Assembly: GCA_022841475.1 (NCBI GenBank)
Contig: JALHRJ010000018.1
Location: forward strand, 1 to 64,000
DNA from: Cyclobacteriaceae bacterium
GTDB lineage: Bacteria; Bacteroidota; Bacteroidia; Cytophagales; Cyclobacteriaceae
DNA length: 64,000 nucleotides
Direction: 5' to 3'
Every line of letters begins with the position of its first letter. Position 1 is the first letter of the stretch. The position numbers and the translations under genes are program-made. Below the pieces are notes generated by a model, which ran no database searches, was not told the origin of the DNA, and saw only the letters and a list, made by a program, of their open reading frames with translations. Of the stretch, positions 43,218 through 51,711 are shown in pieces.

Positions 43218-44666
43218 ATGCGAGCGCTCAAACTATCCACTATTATATTTCCGACTGTGGTTATGATGTTGTCAGGGTGCAGAAGCCTTGACCTGACTAC
43301 GCACAAAATGTTTGGTCTTGACCCGGCTACCCCGACCAACAAAACCATACTCTGGCCTTACCTCGATTTCAACAACGATTCGATTCCTGGTATCAGTTAT
43401 TTCAAAGCAATCAAGGCAATTGGAAAGAAAAAGGGTTCTCCCCTCATCGTGGCGATCATTGACTCCGGCATTGACATAGATCACCCAGAGATACACCCAT
43501 ACCTGTGGAGTAATGGGAACGAAATCAAGGATAATGGACTAGACGATGATGACAATGGGTATATCGATGATTACTACGGCTGGAATTTCCTGGGCAACAT
43601 GTACTATGCTCAATCGGAAGTAACGAGACTGCGAAAACAACTGGCCATACAGCTTGAAAGTTTTTCCGATACCAAATTGAGGGATTCTGTTACTAAAGCA
43701 TTTAGTCAATCGGACTCTCTTTATAAAATAGCTGCCTCGGAAGCTGGTAAACAGTACGCCTACCTGACAGAGAATTACAAGTCAACGGATAAAGCTTTCA
43801 TAGAATACTTCAGTTTTGTTGAACGTCAGAATAAGTACCATCTCAATGACGCAATCGATCCGCGTAAGCTCGTGGGAGACGATCCAGACAACATAAAAGA
43901 TACACGGTACGGTAACAATAATGTTACACCACTGTATCCGGATGAAAAACACGGAACGCATGTAGCAGGAATTGTTGCATCCCTTATTAAACACACTAAT
44001 GGGATAAGGATCATGCCCATCAGGACTATTCCCGATGGTGATGAGTACGACAAGGATGTTGCCCTGGCCATTCGGTATGCCGTTGACAATGGCGCCAATA
44101 TCATCAACATGAGTTTTGGTAAAAGATTGTCACCGCACAAGCAATGGGTGATCGATGCCATGAAGTATGCGGAGAGCATGGATGTTTTGTTAATACACGG
44201 TGCAGGAAACGATCACCTTAATCTGGAGACGAATCACTTTTATCCTGATGATGTAGTGACAGAGAACGGAGTAGAATTTATTGCGAACTTCATCAACGTT
44301 GGTGCAATGACACAGAACTTCGATGAAGGGCTCGTTGCGCCATTTTCAAACTACGGCAAGGATAATGTTGATTTGTTCTCCCCCGGTTTTTCAATATACT
44401 CTACTCTGCCTCAAAGTGCCTATGGCTACAATAGCGGTACTTCGATGGCCGCGCCTTTTGTAAGTGGAGTTGCTGCGTTGATACGGCATTTCTATCCGTC
44501 CCTGAGAGCATCTGTTGTCAAGGAGATCATCCTCCAGACCGGAGTTGAGTATGATGGTTTGGTAATTGTTCCAGGAACAAACAAAGCTATTCCATTCAGA
44601 AAGTTATCGTCATCGGGGAAAATATTAAATGCGTACAACGCGCTAAAGCGGGCGGGAGATTTGTAG
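43218..44666 (+). CDS. Subtilisin-like (S8) serine protease lipoprotein
   Basis: 482 residues. The lipobox is LSGC at about residue 18. The catalytic triad is visible: Asp in VAIIDSGIDIDHP (about 79), His in HGTHVAGIVAS (about 242) and Ser in SGTSMAAPFVSGVAALI (about 410). A longer insert of about 100 residues lies between Asp and His. It starts 3 bases after the thioredoxin gene, so the two are co-expressed. It overlaps the convergent gene by 24 bases. It probably trims or degrades peptides at the outer membrane for the SusCD system. Confidence 0.92.
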   Translation: MRALKLSTIIFPTVVMMLSGCRSLDLTTHKMFGLDPATPTNKTILWPYLDFNNDSIPGISYFKAIKAIGKKKGSPLIVAIIDSGIDIDHPEIHPYLWSNGNEIKDNGLDDDDNGYIDDYYGWNFLGNMYYAQSEVTRLRKQLAIQLESFSDTKLRDSVTKAFSQSDSLYKIAASEAGKQYAYLTENYKSTDKAFIEYFSFVERQNKYHLNDAIDPRKLVGDDPDNIKDTRYGNNNVTPLYPDEKHGTHVAGIVASLIKHTNGIRIMPIRTIPDGDEYDKDVALAIRYAVDNGANIINMSFGKRLSPHKQWVIDAMKYAESMDVLLIHGAGNDHLNLETNHFYPDDVVTENGVEFIANFINVGAMTQNFDEGLVAPFSNYGKDNVDLFSPGFSIYSTLPQSAYGYNSGTSMAAPFVSGVAALIRHFYPSLRASVVKEIILQTGVEYDGLVIVPGTNKAIPFRKLSSSGKILNAYNALKRAGDL

Positions 44667-45710
44667 CGAATTGGTAACGAAATGTAAATCGAAGGTTGTA
44701 AGGATTCGTCCGTGAATGGTGACCAACAGGTCTCCGTACACTTTGAAATCACGCAGTTTCTCTCCGTTGATTCTTGGGATATAGAAACTCCCTGAATAGT
44801 GACCATCACCTAGGCCATATACGTCAACGACATCATTTTGCTCAAAAGTAGATCTGCTTTCATTTGTTGCCCTGATGGTAGAGTGAATAAAGAGCCAGTC
44901 ACCCGATGAGTGGGACTTTTTATTTACGATTCGCGGAGGAGACGCAAGAGCCATCGTTTGACGGGATTCGATTTCAGCAACACGTATCTGCACACGTTCA
45001 ACACCGTCAATTGTCCTCCCCCTGTAAACCACCTGAAGCGCAGTGTCCATACAGATAAACTCATTCCGGTAATAGTAGACATAGATAAGCTGTTTAAGTG
45101 CGGAGTTGTAGTGGAGCATGCCATCCACACAGAAAAGACCATCAAGCTGTTTTTCCAAAATGCCAGGTGATTTAACGGGGAACGCATCAATGGAATGCTT
45201 AAGCGCAAGCACGTACTCCTTCGACTGGTCCAGCGTCCGGATAGCAAACACTTCTCCTCCGAGCGGTACGGCCTCAACAAAGAAGGTGCTGTCAAAAACT
45301 TGTGTTCCCTTGGATACCGAATTCACTGCGTTAAAGGAAAACTCGAAAATATCAAAGTGGTTAAGGTCAGTGATATATACCTGTCCATGGTCAACTGAGA
45401 TATTCGAGTCTTTGAATGTAATCGGGATGTGGATTGTTTGTATTGAATCGCTGTTATCTTCCCATTTGACAGAAAAGAGCTTTCCAGTCTGAAAAATATT
45501 CGCGGCATATAGGTAACCATCGTGCGACCCAGCTATGTAGTGCCTCGGGCCGTTCAATGTCCATTGAGACTTTTTCTCGATACCAGAGGTAATAAAGTTT
45601 CGCTTGAACTCGTAATGTTCAATTTCTTTTTGAGCATACAAGTGAAGCGACAACACCAGTGCGTTGCTGGCAACAAAAAGCGTTAATAAAGTTATTGCTC
45701 TCTTTTTCAT
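44643..45710 (-). CDS. Exported propeller-like protein of unknown function
   Basis: 355 residues from the ATG at 45708-45710, chosen because MKKRAITLLTLFVASNALVLSL is a good signal peptide. A start at 45758 would add 16 residues before it. The repeated short beta segments (HYIAGSHDGYLYAANIF, VYITDLNHFDIFEF, DVYGLGDGHYSGSFYIPRI) fit a TolB/6-bladed propeller of the type often encoded beside small secreted Bacteroidota peptides. It is the last gene of the minus-strand run with the two-cysteine peptide and the MauE-like gene. Confidence 0.7.
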   Translation of the reverse strand: MKKRAITLLTLFVASNALVLSLHLYAQKEIEHYEFKRNFITSGIEKKSQWTLNGPRHYIAGSHDGYLYAANIFQTGKLFSVKWEDNSDSIQTIHIPITFKDSNISVDHGQVYITDLNHFDIFEFSFNAVNSVSKGTQVFDSTFFVEAVPLGGEVFAIRTLDQSKEYVLALKHSIDAFPVKSPGILEKQLDGLFCVDGMLHYNSALKQLIYVYYYRNEFICMDTALQVVYRGRTIDGVERVQIRVAEIESRQTMALASPPRIVNKKSHSSGDWLFIHSTIRATNESRSTFEQNDVVDVYGLGDGHYSGSFYIPRINGEKLRDFKVYGDLLVTIHGRILTTFDLHFVTNSLQISRPL

Positions 45711-45744
45711 CCAACATCCATATTTTAAATCAAAACAAAACTTA

Positions 45745-45769
45745 AGAGTTGGGGACAAGCCCCAACTCT
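45745..45769 (-). terminator. Strong hairpin after the small secreted peptide gene
   Basis: AGAGTTGGGG pairs with CCCCAACTCT over a five-base loop, ten perfect pairs, followed on the minus strand by TAAGTTTTGTTTTG. It lies 11 bases after the peptide stop codon. It probably ends or stabilises that message, giving more peptide than propeller transcript. Confidence 0.7.
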
Positions 45770-45779
45770 CATGGGATTG

Positions 45780-46067
45780 TTAATCGTACCGCAATAGACC
45801 AGCCGAATTGTTGGACTCGGCATTCTCCTTGGTATTGAATGCATTGTGGTCCACGAATCCAACACGAATTTTGCAGATTTGGCTTGTTGCACTTAGAGAG
45901 CACACGGGAGTATCACCCGGTGGAGTCGTGATTGTTCCCTGCATGCCTCCACCGGCAGATGAACCGTTCGAGTCATACCATCCAATTTGAGCAAGCATTG
46001 GCGCAGCTAGCGCACTGGCAACAGCAAAAACAACCGCTACAAGCGGCATGAGAAATTTGTTTTTCAT
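45780..46067 (-). CDS. Small secreted two-cysteine protein, DUF6520-like
   Basis: 95 residues. An N-terminal signal or membrane segment (about 1-27, ALAAPMLAQ) is followed by a Gly/Ser-rich stretch and a short core PVCSLSATSQICKIRV with two cysteines 8 apart. This matches the short DUF6520-type proteins of Bacteroidota in length and layout. The two cysteines could form a disulfide. It is bracketed by hairpins at 45745-45769 and 46128-46160, so it probably has its own abundant message. The function is unknown. Confidence 0.7.
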   Translation of the reverse strand: MKNKFLMPLVAVVFAVASALAAPMLAQIGWYDSNGSSAGGGMQGTITTPPGDTPVCSLSATSQICKIRVGFVDHNAFNTKENAESNNSAGLLRYD

Positions 46068-46127
46068 AAATGTTATTGCTTTTGTAATTCAAAAAGCAAT
46101 TGAAAAACTTTAGGTTGAACATCATTT

Positions 46128-46160
46128 TAAAAACAATCACCCTTCTGCAACGAGGGTGAT
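46128..46160 (-). terminator. Terminator/attenuator between MauE-like and small peptide genes
   Basis: On the minus strand ATCACCCT pairs with AGGGTGAT over a nine-base loop, followed by TGTTTTT. It lies after the MauE-like gene and before the small peptide gene. Confidence 0.7.
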
Positions 46161-46225
46161 CAGAAAAATCTGACTGGTAGTTGCAGTACCGATCAGTTCG
46201 TTATGCCTTAAAGGCAAAATATTTT

Positions 46226-46678
46226 TTAAAGAACCACTCCGTTGGTTTCATGTGAAAGAACTTTATGATTGGATGTAGTTGTGTACAACAGTATGGCTAT
46301 CACAACAAGCAATAAAAATACAAGGTTAAAGATGAGGTGTTGTGCCCAACTCATGTTTTGAATAATGCCACCACAAGAACATGGTACATAATCGCTGAAG
46401 CGAGACGCAAGCACGATGTACGTGGTAAACATCGTCATCAAACTGAATGCAGCATAGAAGCCAGTTAAGCGAGTCGTCTGGAAAATCAGGAGAAGGGATA
46501 TCAGCATTTCTACTCCAGGTATCGACCATGCCAGAAACCGGGCAAAGTCTGTAAGCATTGGTGATTGACCGAGTTGAACCACAAACTTTTGGTAATCCAA
46601 CAGTTTTGTAAGTGCTGCATACACAAACAATAGGATGTATGAGAAAGCTGCTATATCAACGACAATCTTGCGGATCAT
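46226..46678 (-). CDS. MauE/DoxX-like membrane protein
   Basis: 150 residues with four membrane helices (about 5-25, 45-65, 72-92 and 115-138). The motif VPCSCGG in the loop at about 98-104 followed by SWAQHLIFNL is characteristic of the Bacteroidota MauE-like branch. In methylamine utilisation MauE helps disulfide formation in the periplasm. Here, next to a two-cysteine secreted protein, a redox role is a reasonable inference. Confidence 0.85.
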   Translation of the reverse strand: MIRKIVVDIAAFSYILLFVYAALTKLLDYQKFVVQLGQSPMLTDFARFLAWSIPGVEMLISLLLIFQTTRLTGFYAAFSLMTMFTTYIVLASRFSDYVPCSCGGIIQNMSWAQHLIFNLVFLLLVVIAILLYTTTSNHKVLSHETNGVVL

Positions 46679-46792
46679 TTTCGAGGTCTGAAATACATAT
46701 TAAAAGTAAATCAGCCTTGAAGAAAAATCCATTGACCCTTGTTCAGACTTGCAGCAACATAGGTTTAGAAGTATGCTTAACAATTGTTAAGA

Positions 46793-47365
46793 TCATATTT
46801 TGCGCCTTTTTATCCTGCTAAATGACTGTGGTGCAATACCTAAATACGAGGCGATGTGCTCCTGGGTAACATGTTGCTCTACGCGGGGATAAATACGGAT
46901 CAACTTTTCATATCGCTCGATCGCGGTGAGGTGTTGCATGTCGCGTGTTCGCTCACGGCTGTGCTCATAGTATTGATTCATGATCACACGATAAATGAAG
47001 TGTGCTTCAGGGAAAGTCTGAAACAACTGAAGAACGCTATTGTGGGTGACACAAAACAACTCCGAGTGGTTACGAAGTTGTATAAATTCCTGGGACGGAA
47101 CTTGTTCAAAGAAACTTCTGGCCGATACCATGATCTCACCTGTGCGCCAAAACCACTCCACCTGCTTTTTGCCTTTTACAAATGTGTACGACATGGCAAA
47201 TCCATCGTCAAGGAAGTAGGCACATTCAGCAACTTTTGTCGCCTCCAGTAGCATAAAGTAATTAGGAAGTGAAAGAGGCGTAATTACCTTTTCAACAGCT
47301 TGTCTGAAAGAGGTACTCACGGGATGAATAGAGGATAAAACGGAGAATAGCTTTTCTGTCTTCAT
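46793..47365 (-). CDS. Crp/Fnr-family transcriptional regulator
   Basis: 190 residues. A cyclic-nucleotide-binding-like domain covers about 20-120 (LPNYFMLLEATKVAECAYFLDDGFAMSY). The C-terminal helix-turn-helix covers about 140-190 (HLTAIERYEKLIRIYPRVEQHVTQEHIASYLGIAPQSFSRIKRRK). It is of the short Bacteroidota type, without the cAMP-binding arginine pattern. It heads the minus-strand run toward the MauE-like gene, with a 114-base gap, and may control it. Confidence 0.9.
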   Translation of the reverse strand: MKTEKLFSVLSSIHPVSTSFRQAVEKVITPLSLPNYFMLLEATKVAECAYFLDDGFAMSYTFVKGKKQVEWFWRTGEIMVSARSFFEQVPSQEFIQLRNHSELFCVTHNSVLQLFQTFPEAHFIYRVIMNQYYEHSRERTRDMQHLTAIERYEKLIRIYPRVEQHVTQEHIASYLGIAPQSFSRIKRRKI

Positions 47366-47541
47366 GAGGTTGGGATCTATAATAGTGCCGTTTCATTTGG
47401 TATTATCCTCTACTGCTATACTCCGAAATCCGGAGAATTATCCTATGCCCGACCATGAAAAATTTAATCAAAATGAAAAACGTCAATTTAAAATCTTGAT
47501 GACTGAATAATTTTTTCTCCCTGATAATGAAAGCGTTACCG

Positions 47542-47557
47542 GGGGTACTAGTACCCC
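47542..47557. promoter_or_regulatory. Perfect 16-base palindrome GGGGTACTAGTACCCC
   Basis: A fully symmetric site lies in the 254-base region between the divergent Crp-like gene and the excisionase-like gene. It is 62 bases before the latter start. It is a likely operator for an HTH protein or a recombination-associated site. Confidence 0.5.
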
Positions 47558-47619
47558 TGTGACTGTTTTTGAAGCGGATTGAAACCCTCCTTTGTGCCAT
47601 CATCATTTGACAATGATTT

Positions 47620-47922
47620 ATGGCAGCAACAATTATCACCCCTGAGGACTTACAGGCATTCAAACTGGAACTTTTGGAAGACCTCAGAAAACTAATTTCG
47701 GAACGAAATACCATACCCGCGCAACAGTGGTATAAGTCCCATGAAATCCGAAAACTTCTCGGCATCTCACAGGGCACTCTTCAGCACTTGCGCACCACCG
47801 GAACTCTACCCTTTACCAAAATAGGCGGAGTCATTTTGTACGATTATCACGACATCCAAAAGATGATTCAAGACCATAGGCGGACGCGTGATTTTGTCTT
47901 CGAGAATCCAAAATCCCTTTGA
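47620..47922 (+). CDS. Excisionase-like helix-turn-helix protein (HTH_17)
   Basis: 100 residues. The helical N-terminus is followed by a MerR/excisionase-type domain (about 42-90): WYKSHEIRKLLGISQGTLQHLRTTGTLPFTKIGG, then YDYHDIQKMIQ. Such proteins are common just before the mobilization genes of Bacteroidota elements and bend DNA during excision or regulate mob genes. The candidate oriT lies directly downstream. Confidence 0.88.
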   Translation: MAATIITPEDLQAFKLELLEDLRKLISERNTIPAQQWYKSHEIRKLLGISQGTLQHLRTTGTLPFTKIGGVILYDYHDIQKMIQDHRRTRDFVFENPKSL

Positions 47923-47992
47923 CATGGCTAAGTTGATTTTCACGATTCTTCAAAACGGATTTGGCAAGATCGATACCGGCTTTGCAGTATCA

Positions 47993-48027
47993 GCAAGATG
48001 TATTTTTGTCCACAAAAATAATCTTGC
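47993..48027. other. Candidate origin of transfer (oriT) hairpin
   Basis: GCAAGAT, one bulged G, TATTTTTGT, a two-base CC loop, ACAAAAATA and ATCTTGC form a 16-pair hairpin. It lies in the 210-base region just before mobC and the relaxase gene, the usual place of an oriT. A direct copy of GCAAGAT occurs 30 bases upstream (47964-47970). Relaxases of this kind bind such an inverted repeat next to the nick site. The nick position itself cannot be read. Confidence 0.65.
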
Positions 48028-48132
48028 TCCTTACTCCTTTGGTCGTGCGGAGAATGGGAATGCCTCGGAACTCGGCTTCCCTGAACTGAAGGATTCTTCC
48101 ACTTCACCAAGACAACCTTAAAATCAGGGAGC

Positions 48133-48540
48133 ATGTCACGGAAGAAAGCCAAAGATCAAACCAAGTTATACACCCACCCAGTCCGGACGAGGGTTACCGA
48201 GTCAATCTACAACCGGCTCAACGCATTCGTTGGCAATGGCGATTGCCACTCCATCGGGGAAGTTGCCCGCAGGGTGTTGTCGAAAGAGAAGATTCTTTAT
48301 GTGCTTAGGGACGGCTCGATGGATGCTGCGATGGAGGAGTTGATCGCGATCCGGAAGGAACTCAACGCTATCGGGGTAAACATTAACCAGATCGCCCGTC
48401 ACTTCCACAATGCGTCCGCTCCCGACCAGCGGTTGTTCCACGCGCTTAAAGTGGCTGAGCAATACAACAAGGTTGGTGACCAGGTGGAGTTGCTGCTCAA
48501 CGAGATTTCATTACTGGCTAAAAAATGGTTGCAAAAGTGA
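48133..48540 (+). CDS. MobC-type relaxosome accessory protein
   Basis: 135 residues, basic at the N-terminus. It contains a ribbon-helix-helix-like stretch (VRTRVTESIYNRLNAFVG) and the MobC pattern GEVARRVLSKE with LNAIGVNINQIARHFHN. MobC proteins bind oriT DNA and help the relaxase open the nick region. It overlaps the relaxase gene by 16 bases. Confidence 0.88.
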   Translation: MSRKKAKDQTKLYTHPVRTRVTESIYNRLNAFVGNGDCHSIGEVARRVLSKEKILYVLRDGSMDAAMEELIAIRKELNAIGVNINQIARHFHNASAPDQRLFHALKVAEQYNKVGDQVELLLNEISLLAKKWLQK

Positions 48541-49760
48541 TCAGCGGGAAGAATATACGGGGCCTGCTCAACTATAATGAGAACAAGGTGAGCGAAGGGG
48601 TTGCTCAATGCATTGCCGCCAGTAGGTTTGGTTGCGATGCGCATGGCCTTACCTTCTCCGACAAACTTAACCGCTTCCGCAAGGTCACAGACTTAAATCA
48701 GAAGGTACGCACGAATGCTATTCATATCTCCCTGAACTTTGATGTTAACGAAAAGCTGACCAACGAACAGTTACACACCATTGCCTCCGACTACATGACT
48801 CGAATCGGATTTGGTGAACAACCTTATCTCGTTTACCGGCATACCGATGCGGCCCATCCCCATGTACACATCATTACAACCAACGTGCAGAGTGATGGCA
48901 AGCGAATCGACATTCACAACATCGGGAGAAACCAGTCGGAAAAAGCCAGAAAGGAAATAGAGGTTGCGTATGGATTAGTCCGCGCAGAAAGCAGGAAGAA
49001 AAACAGTGACCTGCAATCGATCAACATTGAGAAAGCCGTGTACGGAAAATCAGAGACCAGGCGCAGTATATCCAACATCGTGCGTATGGTCACGCGGTCA
49101 TACAAATACACGTCATTGCCTGAGTTGAATGCGATACTAAAGCAATTCAATGTAGTCGCGGATCGTGGAGCAGAGGGCACGCAAATGCACAACAAGAAAG
49201 GACTGCTATACAGTCTGCTTGATGAAAAAGGCAAAAAGATTGGTGTACCTATCAAGGCCAGTTCAATTTATGGCAAACCAATTCTGGTCAATCTTGAGAA
49301 ACAATTCAAGCTGAATGAAGCCCTGCGAAAACCTTTTCGTGAAGGCTTGAAATCCACTATCGATCAAGTCCTGAAAAAGCCGCTGTCAAAAGATGCGTTC
49401 GCTAAGACGCTTTCCAATAAAGGCGTGTTCGTGCTGTTTCGCGAAAATGACGAAGGCCGAATTTATGGGATCACGTTCGTGGACAACAAGAATAAGGTGG
49501 TCTTCAATGGCAGTGACCTTGGCAAAGCGTACGGTGCAAAGGCAATTCTTGAACAGTTAACTCAGGCTCCCGACACTACCTCGTCTGGTATTCAGCCACA
49601 GTCTCCTCATGCAGAAGTACAACATACTGGTGAAGTTGACCTTCATGTAAATGAACTTCTGAAAGACCTTGTGACAGCACAAGCATACGACTTCACATCA
49701 CCGGAAGCAGCGATGAAAAAACGCAGGAAGAAAAGAAAGAGAAAAGGTCGTTCACTTTAA
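48525..49760 (+). CDS. Relaxase / mobilization nuclease (MobB/MobA type)
   Basis: 411 residues. The relaxase domain (about 1-150) shows NENKVSEGVA, HISLNF, LVYRHTDAAHPHVHIITTNV (the HxH metal motif) and a catalytic Tyr candidate within the first 25 residues (LLNYNEN). The C-terminal 250 residues are basic and helical with a very basic tail. It cuts one strand at oriT and carries it into the recipient. It overlaps mobC by 16 bases and is followed by the coupling ATPase after 10 bases. Confidence 0.93.
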   Translation: MVAKVISGKNIRGLLNYNENKVSEGVAQCIAASRFGCDAHGLTFSDKLNRFRKVTDLNQKVRTNAIHISLNFDVNEKLTNEQLHTIASDYMTRIGFGEQPYLVYRHTDAAHPHVHIITTNVQSDGKRIDIHNIGRNQSEKARKEIEVAYGLVRAESRKKNSDLQSINIEKAVYGKSETRRSISNIVRMVTRSYKYTSLPELNAILKQFNVVADRGAEGTQMHNKKGLLYSLLDEKGKKIGVPIKASSIYGKPILVNLEKQFKLNEALRKPFREGLKSTIDQVLKKPLSKDAFAKTLSNKGVFVLFRENDEGRIYGITFVDNKNKVVFNGSDLGKAYGAKAILEQLTQAPDTTSSGIQPQSPHAEVQHTGEVDLHVNELLKDLVTAQAYDFTSPEAAMKKRRKKRKRKGRSL

Positions 49761-49770
49761 ATGATTTCTT

Positions 49771-51711
49771 ATGGCAAGTACAGGCGAGAACGAACAAGCT
49801 TTACGAAAGATCATCGACTTCATCAGGCTCTTAAGTGTAGTGGTGGTGTTATTCCATCTCTATTTCTTTTGCTACCGGGTCTTTGAAGGCTGGGGACTCA
49901 CATCGGAGTTTGTTGACCGGATTATTTATGGACTCAAGAATACCGGAATATTCAAAAGTGTTTATCACGCCAAGCTGATCTCACTCGGGTTACTTGCCGT
50001 TTCGTTGATCGGGGCTAAAGGAAAGAAAGATGAACAGATCAATCTAAGGACTTCTGTCCTTTACATCATCATCGGACTCATAGTCTTCTTTCTCTGCCAC
50101 TTCATACTCCTGGCTCCATTTGAAAGCATCGTCTTGGTGGGATTATACATCGGCCTTACGTCCTTAGGTTACCTGCTTACGCTTACCGGTGGCACGTGGT
50201 TGTCTCGCCTGATCAAAGTCAATTTCAGGAAGGACATTTTCAACCGCATGAATGAATCCTTTCCGCAGGAGGAACGATTGCTTGAAAACGAATACTCCAT
50301 TAACCTGCCAACCGCCTATAACCTTAGAGGTAAAAGACGAACAAGTTGGATCAATGTGATCAACCCTTTCAGGTCGCTGCTGGTGATCGGAACACCCGGT
50401 GCCGGTAAGTCATATTTCGTTGTCAGGCATATTATCACCCAGCACATTCGTAAAGCCTTCACTATGTTCATCTATGATTTCAAATACGATGACCTGTCGA
50501 GGATTGCTTATAACACCTTGTTGAAAAACGCCCGGAAGTACCCTGTTCTGCCCAGGTTTTACGTGATCAATTTTGAAGACCTCTCGCGTTCTCACCGGTG
50601 CAATCCTCTTGACCCTGCCACGATGGAAGACATTACCGATGCAACGGAGTCATCACGCACAATTATGCTGGGACTTAACCGCGATTGGATCAAAAAGCAG
50701 GGCGACTTTTTTGTTGAATCACCTATCAACTTTGTGACTGCTATCATCTGGTTTTTGAGAAAGCATGAAGACGGTAAATACTGCACGCTCCCGCACGTAA
50801 TCGAGCTGATGCAGCTCGATTATCCTAAACTGTTCAAACTCCTTAGAACTGAACCGGAAATTGAGGTGCTGATTAACCCGTTTGAATCGGCCTTCCGAAA
50901 TGAGGCGATGGAGCAGTTAGAGGGCCAGATTGCGAGCGCCAAGATCGGCATGGCGCGGTTGTCATCACCACAGCTTTATTATGTGCTCTCAGGTAACGAC
51001 TTCACCCTTGATATAAACAATTCAAAAGAACCCAAGATTGTCTGTGTGGGTAACAATCCGCAGAAGCAGCAGATATACGGGGCGGTGCTTTCGCTCTACA
51101 TTTCACGCGTGATCAAACTGGTCAACAAAAAAAACCAGCAGAAGTGCAGCCTGATCTTCGATGAGTTCCCTACAATATATTTCAACGGCATTGATAGTCT
51201 GATAGCGACTGCTCGCGCCAACAAGGTTGCTACATGCCTGGCAGTACAAGACTATAGTCAGTTGAAGAAAGACTATGGCCGGGATCAAGCTGAAGTGATC
51301 ATGAATATCGTGGGTAACGTGATCAGCGGACAGGTCGTGGGTGAAACCGCCAAACTTCTATCAGAGCGTTTCGGAAAGATTGTTCAGGAGCGGGAGAGCA
51401 TTTCTATCAATGCTTCGGATACTTCGATCAGCCGGTCCACCCAACTTGATTCGGCCATACCGCCATCAAAGATTGCCACACTATCATCCGGTGAATTTGT
51501 GGGCACGGTAGCCGATGATCCTGATCAAAAGATCGACCTGAAAGTATTTCATGCTGAGATACTAAATGACCATGCGGCCATCCGCAAGGAAGAAGAAAAC
51601 TACCGGTTCGTCCCCGCCATACGGAAGATCACACCCTACGAAATACAAGAGAACTACTTCCGTATCAAGAAGGAGATTGAACAGATCGTAGAAGACAAAC
51701 TCAAGAAATGA
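49771..51711 (+). CDS. VirD4/TraG-family coupling ATPase
   Basis: 646 residues. Three to four N-terminal membrane helices (about 15-145) are followed by the ATPase domain with Walker A GTPGAGKSY (about 211-219) and Walker B SLIFDEFPTIYF (about 465). It carries the relaxase-DNA complex to the type IV secretion channel. The mob gene order HTH-mobC-relaxase-coupling protein-RteC matches Bacteroidota transfer elements. Its end overlaps the RteC gene by 4 bases. Confidence 0.93.
   Translation: MASTGENEQALRKIIDFIRLLSVVVVLFHLYFFCYRVFEGWGLTSEFVDRIIYGLKNTGIFKSVYHAKLISLGLLAVSLIGAKGKKDEQINLRTSVLYIIIGLIVFFLCHFILLAPFESIVLVGLYIGLTSLGYLLTLTGGTWLSRLIKVNFRKDIFNRMNESFPQEERLLENEYSINLPTAYNLRGKRRTSWINVINPFRSLLVIGTPGAGKSYFVVRHIITQHIRKAFTMFIYDFKYDDLSRIAYNTLLKNARKYPVLPRFYVINFEDLSRSHRCNPLDPATMEDITDATESSRTIMLGLNRDWIKKQGDFFVESPINFVTAIIWFLRKHEDGKYCTLPHVIELMQLDYPKLFKLLRTEPEIEVLINPFESAFRNEAMEQLEGQIASAKIGMARLSSPQLYYVLSGNDFTLDINNSKEPKIVCVGNNPQKQQIYGAVLSLYISRVIKLVNKKNQQKCSLIFDEFPTIYFNGIDSLIATARANKVATCLAVQDYSQLKKDYGRDQAEVIMNIVGNVISGQVVGETAKLLSERFGKIVQERESISINASDTSISRSTQLDSAIPPSKIATLSSGEFVGTVADDPDQKIDLKVFHAEILNDHAAIRKEEENYRFVPAIRKITPYEIQENYFRIKKEIEQIVEDKLKK

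Noticed and set aside
47403-47777. Minus-strand frame of 124 residues
   Set aside because: It is antisense to the excisionase-like gene and covers the palindrome region; no protein-like pattern.
47888-48121. Plus-strand frame of 77 residues between the HTH gene and mobC
   Set aside because: It overlaps the HTH gene end and the oriT-like hairpin, and its sequence has no family likeness.
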